Assembly: GCF_047971665.1 (NCBI RefSeq)
Contig: NZ_JBKEAA010000019.1
Coordinates: forward strand, 1-64,000
Origin: Castellaniella sp047971665
GTDB taxonomy: Bacteria; Pseudomonadota; Gammaproteobacteria; Burkholderiales; Burkholderiaceae_B
DNA: 64,000 nucleotides
Reading direction: 5' to 3'
Below are positions 35,686 through 43,007 of the stretch, piece by piece. The translations under genes and the position numbers were made by a program. The number at the start of each line of letters is the position of its first letter. Positions within the stretch are counted from its first letter, which is position 1. The notes beneath the pieces are model-generated. The model had not been told where the DNA came from. It made no database searches and saw nothing but the letters and a program-made list of their open reading frames with translations.

Positions 35686-37263
35686 TCAGGATGCGACGCC
35701 GGATTCGTGCTTCAGGCCCAGACGGCGGGCGAGTTTGTGCAGGTTGCTGGGGTCCAGTCCCAGCGCGCGCGCGGCCTGCGCCCAGTTGCCTCGCGAGGCG
35801 GTCAGGGCCTCGCCAATGGCGCGGCGCTGGCAGATCTCGACGCTGTCGCGCAGCAGCGGGATGGTGTCGATGGTCTGTGACGCGGGAGTGGGATCGGGAT
35901 CGTCTCCGGGCGGCAGCCTGCGGGCGTCCTGAGGCGGGTCGGGCAGGTCGATGTCCAGATCCAGCAGTTCCGGGCCGATGGTCAGCACCTGGTCGCGCGA
36001 GGCGCCGCGGCTGAGCATCTTCAGCGCGGCGCGGCTGATGACGTGTTCCAGTTCGCGGACGTTGCCGGGCCAGGGATATTGACCCAGCGCGCGCTCGGCT
36101 TCGTAGGACAGGCGCACGCCGCGCAATCCCAGGCGGGCGCGGCTGAGTTCCAGGAAATGGCCGGCCAGGATCAGGACATCCCGGTCGCGCTCGCGCAGCG
36201 GCGGAATCGGGATCGGATAGACCGAAAGACGGTGGTACAGGTCGGTGCGGAACAGGCCGGCCTGCGTGTTGGCCTTGAGGTCGCGGTTGGTGGCGGCAAT
36301 GATGCGCACGTCGGTCTTGATGACCTGATCCGTGCCCAGCCGCTGGATTTCGCCGTTCTGCAGGACGCGCAGCAGCTTGGCCTGCAGGCTCAGGGGCAGC
36401 TCTCCGACCTCGTCCAGGAACAGGGTGCCGCCCTGGGCCGCCTCGAAGCGTCCCGGGCGGTCGGATGTGGCGCCCGAGAACGCCCCCCTGACGTGGCCGA
36501 ACAATTCGCTTTCCGCCAGGGATTCGGGCAAGGCCGCGCAGTTCACCTGGATCATGGGCTGCTGGCTGCGGCGGGAGTGGCGGTGCAGGCGGCGGGCGAA
36601 CAGGTCTTTGCCGACGCCGGTCTCGCCCAGCAGCAGAATGGGCAGATCCGAATCGGCCACCAGGTCCAGTTCGTGCAGCAGCGACTGAATGGCCTCGCTG
36701 CGCCCCAGGATTTCGGTGGCTTCGCCAATGCGCTCGAGGCCTTGCTGGGTGCTGCCCAACTGGCGCAGCTGGCGGTTCTCGCGTTCCAGTTCGGTGATCC
36801 GCACGGCCGCTTGCAGGATCAGGCCGAGTCGCAGCAATTGCGCGCGGGCTGTTTCGTCGAAGGTCCCGGTGGCAAGCGCGTCGAGCGTCATGATGCCCCA
36901 GGGACGGCCCTGGCGGTACAGGGTCATGCCCATGCAGTCGTGGACCGGCAGGGGGGAGCCTTTGCGGTCGTCCAGCAAGCCATCGTAGGGATCGGGCAGC
37001 ACGCTTTCGGGGTCGAACCAGGTGGGTTCGCGGCGCGACAGGATCGTGGCGAACCGTGGGTGCTGGGCGACGATGAAGCGTCGACCCAGGGCCTCGTGGG
37101 CCAGTCCGGCGGCGGCCACCAGGTGCAGGGTATCGGCGCTGTCGAGCAGCAGCAGGCCGACAGCATCGCAGGCGAAGGCCTCGCGGATGGTCATGGCGGC
37201 GCGCTGCAGGCGCACGCCATCGGACAGATCGGCGGACAGGTCGTGAAGAAGCATGGTTTCCAT
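35686..37263 (-). CDS. norR: Nitric oxide-responsive sigma-54 activator NorR
   Basis: The 525-residue activator has an N-terminal GAF domain (about 20-170) that in NorR holds a mononuclear iron sensing NO. The central AAA+ domain (about 190-430) shows Walker A GETGVGKD, the sigma-54 contact loop GAFSGAT and Walker B GGTLFLDEVGELPL. A C-terminal Fis-type HTH (GNWAQAARALGLDPSNLHKLARRLGL) ends the protein. The contact loop reads GAFSGA instead of the usual GAFTGA, a conservative change. It is divergent from norB, with three candidate binding sites and a -24/-12 promoter between them. Start ATG 37263; an in-frame ATG at 37254 is an alternative. Confidence 0.95.
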   Translation of the reverse strand: METMLLHDLSADLSDGVRLQRAAMTIREAFACDAVGLLLLDSADTLHLVAAAGLAHEALGRRFIVAQHPRFATILSRREPTWFDPESVLPDPYDGLLDDRKGSPLPVHDCMGMTLYRQGRPWGIMTLDALATGTFDETARAQLLRLGLILQAAVRITELERENRQLRQLGSTQQGLERIGEATEILGRSEAIQSLLHELDLVADSDLPILLLGETGVGKDLFARRLHRHSRRSQQPMIQVNCAALPESLAESELFGHVRGAFSGATSDRPGRFEAAQGGTLFLDEVGELPLSLQAKLLRVLQNGEIQRLGTDQVIKTDVRIIAATNRDLKANTQAGLFRTDLYHRLSVYPIPIPPLRERDRDVLILAGHFLELSRARLGLRGVRLSYEAERALGQYPWPGNVRELEHVISRAALKMLSRGASRDQVLTIGPELLDLDIDLPDPPQDARRLPPGDDPDPTPASQTIDTIPLLRDSVEICQRRAIGEALTASRGNWAQAARALGLDPSNLHKLARRLGLKHESGVAS

Positions 37264-37266
37264 AAG

Positions 37267-37323
37267 GGTAATTTATACCATTAAAGGGTATCTGGTACCG
37301 TCCGTCGAAGGGTTAAAAATACC
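37267..37323 (+). promoter_or_regulatory. Three NorR enhancer sites (GGT-N7-ACC)
   Basis: Perfect GGT-N7-ACC motifs lie at 37267-37279, 37287-37299 and 37311-37323, with centre spacings of 20 and 24 bases. This is the inverted-repeat core known for NorR of Ralstonia/Cupriavidus and E. coli, where three sites support hexamer assembly. The array is 41 to 97 bases upstream of the sigma-54 element, and the first site is four bases from the norR start codon, so NorR may also repress itself. Confidence 0.85.
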
Positions 37324-37363
37324 CTTTTTGATTTATATCAGTGATTTCCCCTAGATAGGTGAA

Positions 37364-37380
37364 TTGGCATGATTTTTGCT
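37364..37380 (+). promoter_or_regulatory. Sigma-54 -24/-12 promoter of norB
   Basis: TTGGCATGATTTTTGCT holds the GG (37366-37367) and GC (37378-37379) doublets with the required 10-base gap, matching TGGCAY-N5-TTGCW closely. Transcription should begin near 37391, about 70 bases before the norB ATG. Confidence 0.88.
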
Positions 37381-37459
37381 TAATGTTTTGTGAAGCAAAC
37401 AGGTGGCGCCGTTTCGGCGTCGTATCCACAAAATCTCGCGGCTGCAGAAGGAGCGCAGA

Positions 37460-39739
37460 ATGGGTGAGTATAAGAAGTTATGGTGGACGCTGATCGGCGT
37501 TCTTTTAGTGACATTCAGTGTCCTGGGATGGATGGGGAAGGAAGTCTATAACCAGGCGCCTCCCATCCCGGCGCAGGTCGTGACCGCCAATGGCGAGGTC
37601 CTCATGACCGAAACCCAGATCCTGGACGGTCAGAGCGCCTGGCAGTCGGCGGGCGGGATGACGGTCGGTTCGATCTGGGGGCACGGCGCCTACCAGGCGC
37701 CGGACTGGACGGCTGACTGGCTGCATCGCGAGCTGACGGCCTGGCTGGATCTGGCGGCCCAGGCACAGTATGGGATGAATTTCGCCCAACTGGACGGGGA
37801 CGCCCAGGCCGTGCTGCAGCGTCGCCTGAAAGAAGAGTATCGCAAGAACACCTATGATGCCGCCTCGGGCGCCGTCACGGTGTCTGACCGGCGCGCCCAG
37901 GCCATTGCCCGGACGGCTTCGTACTATGACAAGCTGTTCGGCGACGATGCCTCCATGCAGAAGTCCCGCAAGAGCTTCGCCATGAAGGAAGGCACGCTGC
38001 CGTCGCCGGAAGCCCGCGCCCGCCTGGCGAATTTCTTCTTCTGGACGGCCTGGTCAGCCTCGACCGACCGGCCCGGGACCGTGGCCAGCTACACCAACAA
38101 CTGGCCGCACGAACCGCTGATCGACAATGTGCCGACGGCGGAAAACATTATCTGGTCCGTCATGAGCGTGATCATCCTGATCGCGGGCGTGGGCCTGCTG
38201 GTGTGGGGCTGGGCATTCACGCACAAGGAACACGACGACATCGGCCCCGCGCCGGCGCGTGATCCGGTGTTGCAGATTCCGCTGACCGCCTCGCAGCGCG
38301 CGCTGGGCAAGTACCTGTTCCTGGTCGTCGCCCTGTTCGTGGCGCAGATCTTCATCGGCGGCTTTACCGCGCACTACACGGTTGAAGGCCAGACCTTCTA
38401 CGGTATCAATGTCTCCGAATGGCTGCCGTATTCCCTGGTGCGCACCTGGCACATCCAGGCGGCCCTGTTCTGGATCGCGACCGGTTTTCTGGCCATTGGT
38501 CTGTTCGTGGTGCCGATCCTCAATGGCGGCAAGGATCCCAAATTCCAGAAGCTCGGTGTCGATATCCTGTTCTGGGCGCTGGTCCTGGTGGTCGTCGGCT
38601 CGTTCACCGGCAACTTCGCCGCCATCGCGCACCTGATTCCCGCTGAATGGAATTTCTGGCTGGGCCATCAAGGCTATGAGTATGTCGAGCTCGGCCGTCT
38701 CTGGCAGATCGGCAAGTTCCTGGGCATCGTGTTCTGGCTGTTCCTGATGCTGCGCGGTATCGTGCCGGCGCTCAAGCAGAAAGGCGACAAGAACCTGCTG
38801 GCCCTGTTCAGTGCCTCGGTGATCTGCATCGGCCTGTTCTACGGCGCCGGCCTGTCCTACGGCGAAAAGACACACATCACCGTCATGGAGTACTGGCGCT
38901 GGTGGGTGGTCCACCTGTGGGTCGAAGGCTTCTTCGAAGTGTTCGCCACCACGGCGTTGGCCTTCATCTTCTCGACCATGGGCCTGGTGTCCAAGCGCAA
39001 CGCCACCATCGCCTGCCTGGCTTCGGCCGTGTTGTTCATGCTGGGCGGTACCCCGGGGACCCTGCACCACATGTACTTCTCGGGTACTACCACGCCGATC
39101 ATGGCCATCGCCTCGTCGTTCAGCGCGCTGGAAGTGGTGCCGCTGGTCGTGCTGGGCTATGAAGCCTGGGAGAACTGGCGCCTGAAGGATCGGGCGCCCT
39201 GGATGGAAAACCTGCGCTGGCCGCTGAAATTCTTCGTGGCCGTGGCCTTCTGGAACATGCTGGGCGCCGGGGTGTTTGGCTTCATGGTCAACCCGCCGAT
39301 CGCGCTCTACTACATCCAGGGCCTGAACACGACGGCGGTGCACGCGCACGCAGCCCTGTTCGGTGTGTACGGCTTCCTGGCGCTGGGCTTTGTCCTGTTC
39401 GTGCTGCGCTATCTGCGCCCCAACATGCAGTTCAATGAGAACCTCATGCGGACGGCCTTCTGGTGCATGAACATCGGCCTGGTGATGATGATCTCCCTGA
39501 GCCTGCTGCCCATCGGCCTGATGCAGTTCCACGCCAGCTACAGCGTGGGAACCTGGTGGGCCCGCGGCGAGACCTTCATGCAACAGGATATCCTGCAGAC
39601 GCTGCGGTGGACCCGGACCTTCGGGGATGTGGTGTTCATCACCGGTGGCCTGGGTGTCATGTGGCAGGTTGTGACGGCCTTGCTGAATGGCAAGTCCGCG
39701 CCTGCCGCCGATGTGCGACTGGCCGCTCAGCGGACGTAA
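37460..39739 (+). CDS. norB: Quinol-dependent nitric oxide reductase (qNOR)
   Basis: The 759-residue membrane enzyme reduces NO to N2O with electrons from quinol. It has the qNOR N-terminal extension (about residues 1-220: one helix, a haem-less cytochrome-c-like periplasmic domain with DGQSAWQSAGGMTVGSIWGHG, a second helix) and then the 12-helix oxidase-like core. Ligand histidines are seen in RTWHIQAALFW, HHMYFSG and HAHAALFGVYG, and the conserved glutamates in LWVEGFFEVFATTALAF. No separate norC is present, consistent with qNOR. ATG 37460 follows AAGGAG; the frame upstream to 37403 overlaps the leader. It protects against NO or serves denitrification. Confidence 0.97.
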   Translation: MGEYKKLWWTLIGVLLVTFSVLGWMGKEVYNQAPPIPAQVVTANGEVLMTETQILDGQSAWQSAGGMTVGSIWGHGAYQAPDWTADWLHRELTAWLDLAAQAQYGMNFAQLDGDAQAVLQRRLKEEYRKNTYDAASGAVTVSDRRAQAIARTASYYDKLFGDDASMQKSRKSFAMKEGTLPSPEARARLANFFFWTAWSASTDRPGTVASYTNNWPHEPLIDNVPTAENIIWSVMSVIILIAGVGLLVWGWAFTHKEHDDIGPAPARDPVLQIPLTASQRALGKYLFLVVALFVAQIFIGGFTAHYTVEGQTFYGINVSEWLPYSLVRTWHIQAALFWIATGFLAIGLFVVPILNGGKDPKFQKLGVDILFWALVLVVVGSFTGNFAAIAHLIPAEWNFWLGHQGYEYVELGRLWQIGKFLGIVFWLFLMLRGIVPALKQKGDKNLLALFSASVICIGLFYGAGLSYGEKTHITVMEYWRWWVVHLWVEGFFEVFATTALAFIFSTMGLVSKRNATIACLASAVLFMLGGTPGTLHHMYFSGTTTPIMAIASSFSALEVVPLVVLGYEAWENWRLKDRAPWMENLRWPLKFFVAVAFWNMLGAGVFGFMVNPPIALYYIQGLNTTAVHAHAALFGVYGFLALGFVLFVLRYLRPNMQFNENLMRTAFWCMNIGLVMMISLSLLPIGLMQFHASYSVGTWWARGETFMQQDILQTLRWTRTFGDVVFITGGLGVMWQVVTALLNGKSAPAADVRLAAQRT

Positions 39740-39786
39740 GCGGTTCGCCTTGCAGTACGAAGCGCCTGAGACCGGCGCTTCACACG

Positions 39787-39815
39787 GCCCGCCTCGGAAG
39801 AGGCGGGCTTTTTTT
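39787..39815 (+). terminator. Rho-independent terminator of norB
   Basis: GCCCGCCT (39787-39794) pairs with AGGCGGGC (39801-39808) around a CGGAAG loop and is followed by seven Ts. It is 48 bases past the norB stop. The group II intron remnant begins four bases after the T-run. Confidence 0.93.
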
Positions 39816-39818
39816 ATG

Positions 39819-40060
39819 GTGCGCCCGGCAGGGTGTACCCACTAGCGGGTGCAAGTCCCGTACTCGCCCGGCAAGGGGAAGAGTTAGCCTACGGCAAGGG
39901 TTTTGCGGGTGACTGCGAGTCTGAAGGAAGCCGGATGGCAAAGCGCTGGCGATTGGCGCCACTGGCCGGTGTGGCGCCAAAGTGGGCCAGCTGCCTGAGG
40001 CTTGCCCACAGGCGGGCTTGATTGACTGTCGGGAAATTGGACAGGGGCGTCGTCTAAGGG
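39819..40060 (+). mobile_element. 5' fragment of a group IIC intron (domain I remnant)
   Basis: The segment begins GTGCGCCCGGCAGGG, the canonical bacterial group II 5' end, and has GGGTGCAAGTCCCG, GAGTTAGCCTACGGCAAGGG and GAGTCTGAAGGAAGC followed by GGATGGCAAAGC. These blocks line up in order with domain I of group IIC introns such as that of Oceanobacillus iheyensis. The position directly behind a Rho-independent terminator is the known insertion preference of class C introns. No reverse transcriptase/maturase frame follows, and I could not identify domains V/VI before the cytX stop at 40197, so it is a truncated copy. The right end is approximate. Confidence 0.8.
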
Positions 40061-40196
40061 CCGCTATTGCGTTGTTTCATGGGTTTGCGCGTGCGGCTGA
40101 GCCGTGACATCCCGATAGCATGGGATCGTATCCTGATGCCTGGCCCCTGCACAGGGCCAAATGTGTGAAGGCGATGAGGCCCAACCCGCTGTCAGC

Positions 40197-41459
40197 TCAG
40201 GCCGTTTGTGCGGCCCGCTCGCCGACCCGTGCGCTGAGGACGCCCAGGACAAACGTCAGCAGCAGCGTCGGCAGGGCGCTGCCGTATTGCGGAGCCCATT
40301 GCGCCAGCGCGTGGTAGAGCGCGATGCCCAGCACCCAGATCAGGGCAGGCGCTGTGTACAGCGCGCGTGGCGTCTCGGTCGGCCGGATGGGCTGCGCACT
40401 CAGCCTTCCCAGGATGGTGCCGAACAGGGGCACGAAGACCGAGCTGAGCGTCAGCAGGAAGGGCTCCAGCGCGTGCATGGGCAAGACCATCGCCAGTCCG
40501 ATCGACACGACCGTCAGGATCATGCCCCAGGTCTTGAGGCTGAGGCCCTGCCACAGGCTTTGCGCGGAAACGGCACCCGAATAGAGATCGCCGTAGGTGT
40601 TGTCCAGTTCGTCGACCAGAATCAGGCCCAGCGCGGTCAGGCCGCCTTGCGCCAGCAGCAGAGCGCTCACCATGTCGAGATTCTGTTCCGTGGCGGTGAT
40701 CACCAGAATGCCCAGCGTGTAGCACCAGATGTTGGCAATCGTGTAGCCCAGCCATGTGCCTCCCAGGGCTCCCCGGCTGCTGCGGCCGTGACGGGCGTAG
40801 TCCGCCACCAGGGGCAACCAGGAAACGGGCATCGCGATCACCAGGTCCAGCGCCTGAAAAGCGTTCATGCTGCCGTCGCCGGTGCACTTCCACAGGCCAA
40901 CCAGTCCAGCAGCGCCCAGTTTCAGGGCGAACTGGAGGGTCAGCCAGATCAGCGACAGAATCACCAGGGGCAGGGCGATGCGGCTGACGATGCGACGCAC
41001 CAGGGTGGTCATGGAACCGCGCAGCAAGGCCAGCACGATGAGTCCCCAGAACAGCGTGGGCAGCACCAGCCCGATGTCCAGTCCGAAGGCCTGGCGACTG
41101 ATGACGGCCGTGCCGTCACGGATCACGACCAGCTCGAAAGTCGCCCAGCCCAGCAGTTGCACGATGTTCAGCAGCACGGGCAACCGGGCGAAGTGCCGAC
41201 CATAGACGGTATGGATCAGGCCCGCGCTGGACAGACCGCTTTTGCAGCCCAGATGGGCCACCCAGGCCAGCAGGCCGGCACCCAGGACCGAGCCTACGAT
41301 CACGGCCGCCAGGGCATCGCGGGTGCCCAGCGCCGGGACCAGGTAAGAACCGACCTGCATCACCAGCAGGCCGACGCCCAGACTGAACCACAAGGCGGTG
41401 TGATCGCGCCAGCCAAAGACACGTTCGGGAGCGGAGGAGGGGGAAACGGATGTCTGCAT
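40197..41459 (-). CDS. cytX: NCS1-family permease, probable hydroxymethylpyrimidine transporter (CytX-like)
   Basis: The 420-residue protein has 12 predicted transmembrane segments and the NCS1 landmarks GWRDHTALWFSLGVGLLVMQVGSYLVP (TM1), NIVQLLGWATFELVVIRDG and DLVIAMPVSWLPLVADYARHG. By sequence alone it looks like a CodB cytosine permease. However, a TPP riboswitch lies directly in its leader, which points to uptake of the thiamine precursor HMP, as for CytX. No other thi gene is adjacent. The ATG at 41459 (MQTSVSPSS) is used; the longer frame to 41711 runs through the riboswitch. Divergent from hutI. Confidence 0.85.
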   Translation of the reverse strand: MQTSVSPSSAPERVFGWRDHTALWFSLGVGLLVMQVGSYLVPALGTRDALAAVIVGSVLGAGLLAWVAHLGCKSGLSSAGLIHTVYGRHFARLPVLLNIVQLLGWATFELVVIRDGTAVISRQAFGLDIGLVLPTLFWGLIVLALLRGSMTTLVRRIVSRIALPLVILSLIWLTLQFALKLGAAGLVGLWKCTGDGSMNAFQALDLVIAMPVSWLPLVADYARHGRSSRGALGGTWLGYTIANIWCYTLGILVITATEQNLDMVSALLLAQGGLTALGLILVDELDNTYGDLYSGAVSAQSLWQGLSLKTWGMILTVVSIGLAMVLPMHALEPFLLTLSSVFVPLFGTILGRLSAQPIRPTETPRALYTAPALIWVLGIALYHALAQWAPQYGSALPTLLLTFVLGVLSARVGERAAQTA

Positions 41460-41521
41460 GGCGTGCCTGTCTGAAAAGGCGGAAAGCAGACACGGAGAGT
41501 GGGCGAACCACGACCGTGGCG

Positions 41522-41603
41522 AGCTGCTTTCCTGCGCGAGGATGATCTCAATCAGGTTCGAAGGGACTGTCTCAGCCGCCGCAGCGGCACCCCTAGCGAA
41601 GCT
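41522..41603 (-). promoter_or_regulatory. TPP riboswitch (THI element)
   Basis: Read leftward, the conserved blocks occur in order: CTAGGGGTGCC, then GGCTGAGA with CAGTCCC, TTCGAACCTGAT and the closing CGCGCAGGAAAGCAG. These are the pyrimidine- and pyrophosphate-binding parts of the TPP aptamer. It is about 60 bases upstream of the cytX ATG. A GTCTG/CAGAC hairpin in the remaining leader, close to the start codon, could be the expression platform; control at translation is inferred. Confidence 0.93.
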
Positions 41604-41723
41604 CGGTAAAGGCGAATTGGGTTCGATTGTAGGATCGGCCGGGCGGGTCGGGCAAGTGAGCCCATGTTCCTGATGAGGGCTTCTCTTGTCCCTCCCGTGA
41701 CCGACAGGCATAATGCCTCGTAT

Positions 41724-41736
41724 TGTCTATACAAAT
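41724..41736. promoter_or_regulatory. Candidate HutC operator upstream of hutI
   Basis: TGTCTATACAAAT lies 21 bases before the hutI ATG. It fits the HutC core TGTA-N2-TACA with one mismatch (TGTC-TA-TACA). The identical 13-mer is found at 46288-46300 upstream of hutU. hutC is in the same cluster (49.9 kb). Confidence 0.65.
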
Positions 41737-41756
41737 ATCATGTCGAGGTCTCCGGA

Positions 41757-43007
41757 ATGCCGCCCGTCCAGGAAATCCGCCGCTCGTCGTCCGGCCGTGT
41801 CCTGTGGAAGAACCTGCGCCCGGTGCCGGCCGGCTGGCGGTCGGGACCGGTCCCCGTCTGTGACCTGGCGGTCGATGGCGAGCGCATCGCCTGGCTGGGT
41901 TCAGCGAGCCAGGCGCCCGCCGGTTTTCAGGATGTGCCGCAACATGATCTCGGCGGCGCGCTGGTGACGCCGGGGCTGATCGATTGTCATACGCATCTGA
42001 TCCACGGGGGGCAGCGGGCGGACGAATTCGCCCTGCGTCTCGAGGGGGCCAGCTATGAGGAGATCGCCCGCCAGGGCGGGGGCATCGTGTCCAGTGTGCG
42101 GGCCACGCGCGCAGCCGACGAAGACACCTTGTTCCGGCAGGCGCTGACGCGGCTGGATGCGCTGCGCGCGGAAGGCGTGACCGCCATCGAGATCAAATCC
42201 GGCTACGGCCTGGACCTGGAAACCGAGCGCAAGATGCTGCGTGTGGCCCGGCGTCTGGGTCAGGCGCGCCCCGTCACGGTGCGCACGACTTTTCTGGGCG
42301 CGCATGCCCTGCCACCGGAATACGCGGGCCGGGCCGATGATTACATCGATCTGGTGTGCGGCACCTTGTTGCCGACGCTGCATGATGAAGGGCTGGTCGA
42401 TGCCGTGGACGTTTTTTGCGAAGGCATTGGCTTCAGCCTGGCCCAGTCCGAACGTGTGCTGCGGTCGGCGACGCAACGGGGCCTGCCCGTAAAAATGCAT
42501 GCCGAGCAGTTGTCTCTGCTGGGCGGCACGGCCCTGGCGGCCCGTTATGGGGCATTGTCGGCCGATCATCTGGAGTGGCTGGACGAGGCCGGTGTGCGGA
42601 CCATGCGACAGGCCGGCATGGTGGCGGTGCTGCTGCCGGGGGCCTATTACTTTCTGCGCGAAACGCGGGTACCGCCCGTCGATCTGCTGCGTCGCCACGG
42701 GGTGCCCATGGCCGTCGCCACCGACTGCAATCCCGGCACCTCGCCCACGGCCTCATTGCTGCTGATGATGAATATGGCCTGCACCTTGTTCCGGCTGACG
42801 GTGGCCGAGGCACTGGACGGCGTCACCCGTCATGCGGCGGATGCCCTCGGGGATGCCGGGGTCAGCGGCCGCCTGGCAGTCGGTCATCCCGCGGATTTTG
42901 TGGTCTGGGAGATCGACAGCCCGGCGGAGCTGGCCTACTGGATGGCATTGCCGCGTTGCCGTTTCGCGGTGCGTCAGGGCAGGATCGTGTTCCAGTCCGG
43001 CCGGTAA
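41757..43007 (+). CDS. hutI: Imidazolonepropionase
   Basis: HutI hydrolyses imidazolone-5-propanoate to N-formimino-L-glutamate, the third step of histidine breakdown. The 416-residue amidohydrolase has the metal ligands TPGLIDCHTHLIHGG (near 75-90), IEIKSGYGLD, HAEQLSLLGG, ADHLEW and AVATDCNPGTSPT (catalytic Asp). The ATG at 41757 is chosen because the upstream in-frame start (41664) would place the operator inside the gene. It is convergent with hutH and the two coding regions overlap by 34 bases at their 3' ends. Confidence 0.95.
   Translation: MPPVQEIRRSSSGRVLWKNLRPVPAGWRSGPVPVCDLAVDGERIAWLGSASQAPAGFQDVPQHDLGGALVTPGLIDCHTHLIHGGQRADEFALRLEGASYEEIARQGGGIVSSVRATRAADEDTLFRQALTRLDALRAEGVTAIEIKSGYGLDLETERKMLRVARRLGQARPVTVRTTFLGAHALPPEYAGRADDYIDLVCGTLLPTLHDEGLVDAVDVFCEGIGFSLAQSERVLRSATQRGLPVKMHAEQLSLLGGTALAARYGALSADHLEWLDEAGVRTMRQAGMVAVLLPGAYYFLRETRVPPVDLLRRHGVPMAVATDCNPGTSPTASLLLMMNMACTLFRLTVAEALDGVTRHAADALGDAGVSGRLAVGHPADFVVWEIDSPAELAYWMALPRCRFAVRQGRIVFQSGR

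Noticed and set aside
40085..40135. Possible group II intron domain V (GAGCCGTGACATCCC... hairpin)
   Set aside because: The hairpin has the wrong stem layout and lacks the expected 3' strand of domain V, so I do not claim a complete intron.
40197..41711. CodB-type cytosine permease with an 84-residue N-terminal extension
   Set aside because: The extension translates the TPP riboswitch, and the family N-terminus begins near residue 85 of that frame. The riboswitch also argues against a cytosine role.
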